From: Tannerella sp.
GTDB taxonomy: Bacteria > Bacteroidota > Bacteroidia > Bacteroidales > Tannerellaceae
Reading direction: 5' to 3'
Length of the DNA: 7,730 bases
Assembly (NCBI GenBank): GCA_031259505.1
Contig: JAIRLL010000306.1
Coordinates: 1-7,730 of the forward strand
Shown one piece after another: positions 7,185 through 7,730 of the stretch. Both the position numbers and the translations under genes were made by a program. The notes under the pieces were generated by a model. The model was not told the DNA's origin. It saw only the letters and a program-made list of their open reading frames with translations, and did no database searches. Positions within the stretch are counted from its first letter, which is position 1; every line of letters starts with the position of its first letter.

Positions 7185-7730
7185 TTACATCATAATTTTC
7201 TCGTTTTGTTTAAATTCGTCCAGTACGCCGGCGCTTTCGCGTTTGATTGCACCGACGAGTTCTCTGAAAGCCTGTTCGCCTTTTGCCTTGTCGAGCGATG
7301 TCCACCGTTCAATCATTTCGATACGCAGGAGATAGGCGAATATCGTCTCAATATCAAATGTTTTGAAGAATGTCTGTTCGTCCAGCCAGGCCCATTTCAA
7401 CAGGTCAGTCCTGCGTTCGCGCATCATCAGATTCGGCTCTTCGACAATCCGGAACAGTTCGGGCAGGTAGTCAAGCATTTCGCCCAGTCCGAAATCACGT
7501 GCGCCCGAACTGCGCAGTAAATCGGCTACTTCGTTGTTTCCGACAATATATGCTGTTTTATCGAGCTTGTGATTGCGGCAATTGACGGCAGTCAGGATGT
7601 TTCCGATATTCAGGTTGAGTTCGAACCATCCGGATATGAAAAGGTTGGGGCTTTTCATGGCGTAGTCGTAATACAGCGTCGAAAGCCGGTCTTCCCACGA
7701 AATCAAGGGGTTGTCGTTTTTCTCTTCACT
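7185..7730 (-). CDS. DUF2764 family protein of the V-ATPase operon, C-terminal part (5' end outside window)
   Basis: The frame is open from the right edge with no stop, so the gene begins outside the window. 181 residues are visible and they end in KIMM followed by TAA. A TTG at 7706-7704 could pass as a start, but the reading continues upstream in frame (SEEKNDNP), so it is internal. The sequence looks like the C-terminal part of the DUF2764 proteins encoded beside V-ATPase genes in Bacteroidetes, recognised from memory. It is soluble and mostly helical, with no membrane segment. Family members have no proven function. The stretch LNLNIGNILTAVNCR recalls the D-x-x-N...R helix motif of archaeal subunit C / eukaryotic subunit d, so I infer that it acts as the socket joining the central stalk to the K ring. 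A 34-bp AT-rich gap separates it from the lipoprotein gene. Subunit E is expected just upstream. Confidence 0.8.
   Translation of the reverse strand, partial: SEEKNDNPLISWEDRLSTLYYDYAMKSPNLFISGWFELNLNIGNILTAVNCRNHKLDKTAYIVGNNEVADLLRSSGARDFGLGEMLDYLPELFRIVEEPNLMMRERRTDLLKWAWLDEQTFFKTFDIETIFAYLLRIEMIERWTSLDKAKGEQAFRELVGAIKRESAGVLDEFKQNEKIMM

Overview
The window holds most of a V-type (A/V-type) ATPase operon of the kind found in Bacteroidetes. It is read entirely on the minus strand, so transcription enters at the right edge and leaves on the left. The protein sequences, the AT-rich gaps without clear Shine-Dalgarno sequences, and the gene order point to a member of the Bacteroidales. The genus cannot be fixed from this sequence. 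GC content is moderate, roughly 50-60% in hand-sampled lines of the ATPase genes.

Layout in transcription order: (1) 7730-7185, the C-terminal part of a DUF2764-type protein, cut by the window edge; this family sits in V-ATPase operons where subunit C would be expected. (2) 7150-6551, a predicted lipoprotein of unknown function, an unexpected guest. (3) 6518-4764, catalytic subunit A. (4) 4738-3416, non-catalytic subunit B. (5) 3410-2793, central-stalk subunit D. (6) 2796-940, membrane stator subunit I (a-type). (7) 910-452, proteolipid subunit K (c-ring). A strong hairpin terminator at 374-413 closes the operon. The gaps are 34, 32, 25 and 5 bp, then a 4-bp ATGA overlap between D and I, then 29 bp, which supports one transcript with translational coupling at B/D and D/I.

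The subunits form one rotary machine. A and B make the ATP-handling head, and D (probably with the DUF2764 protein) is the rotor axle and socket. Subunit I holds the ion half-channels, with the essential arginine at R533. K forms the ion-carrying ring. K carries every residue known to bind Na+ in the Enterococcus hirae ring (L, T, Q, Q, E plus the capping Y), so a Na+-coupled enzyme is predicted. No gene for subunit F is present. Subunit E, and any peripheral-stalk partner, would lie beyond the right edge.

The left 451 bp contain no convincing gene. They hold the terminator, two arms of what looks like a non-coding dispersed repeat (118-313), and a short imperfect direct repeat (22-68). The points that deserve a second look are the lipoprotein inside the operon, the absence of F, the Na+ signature, and the repeat element. 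I see no clearly new multi-gene system.
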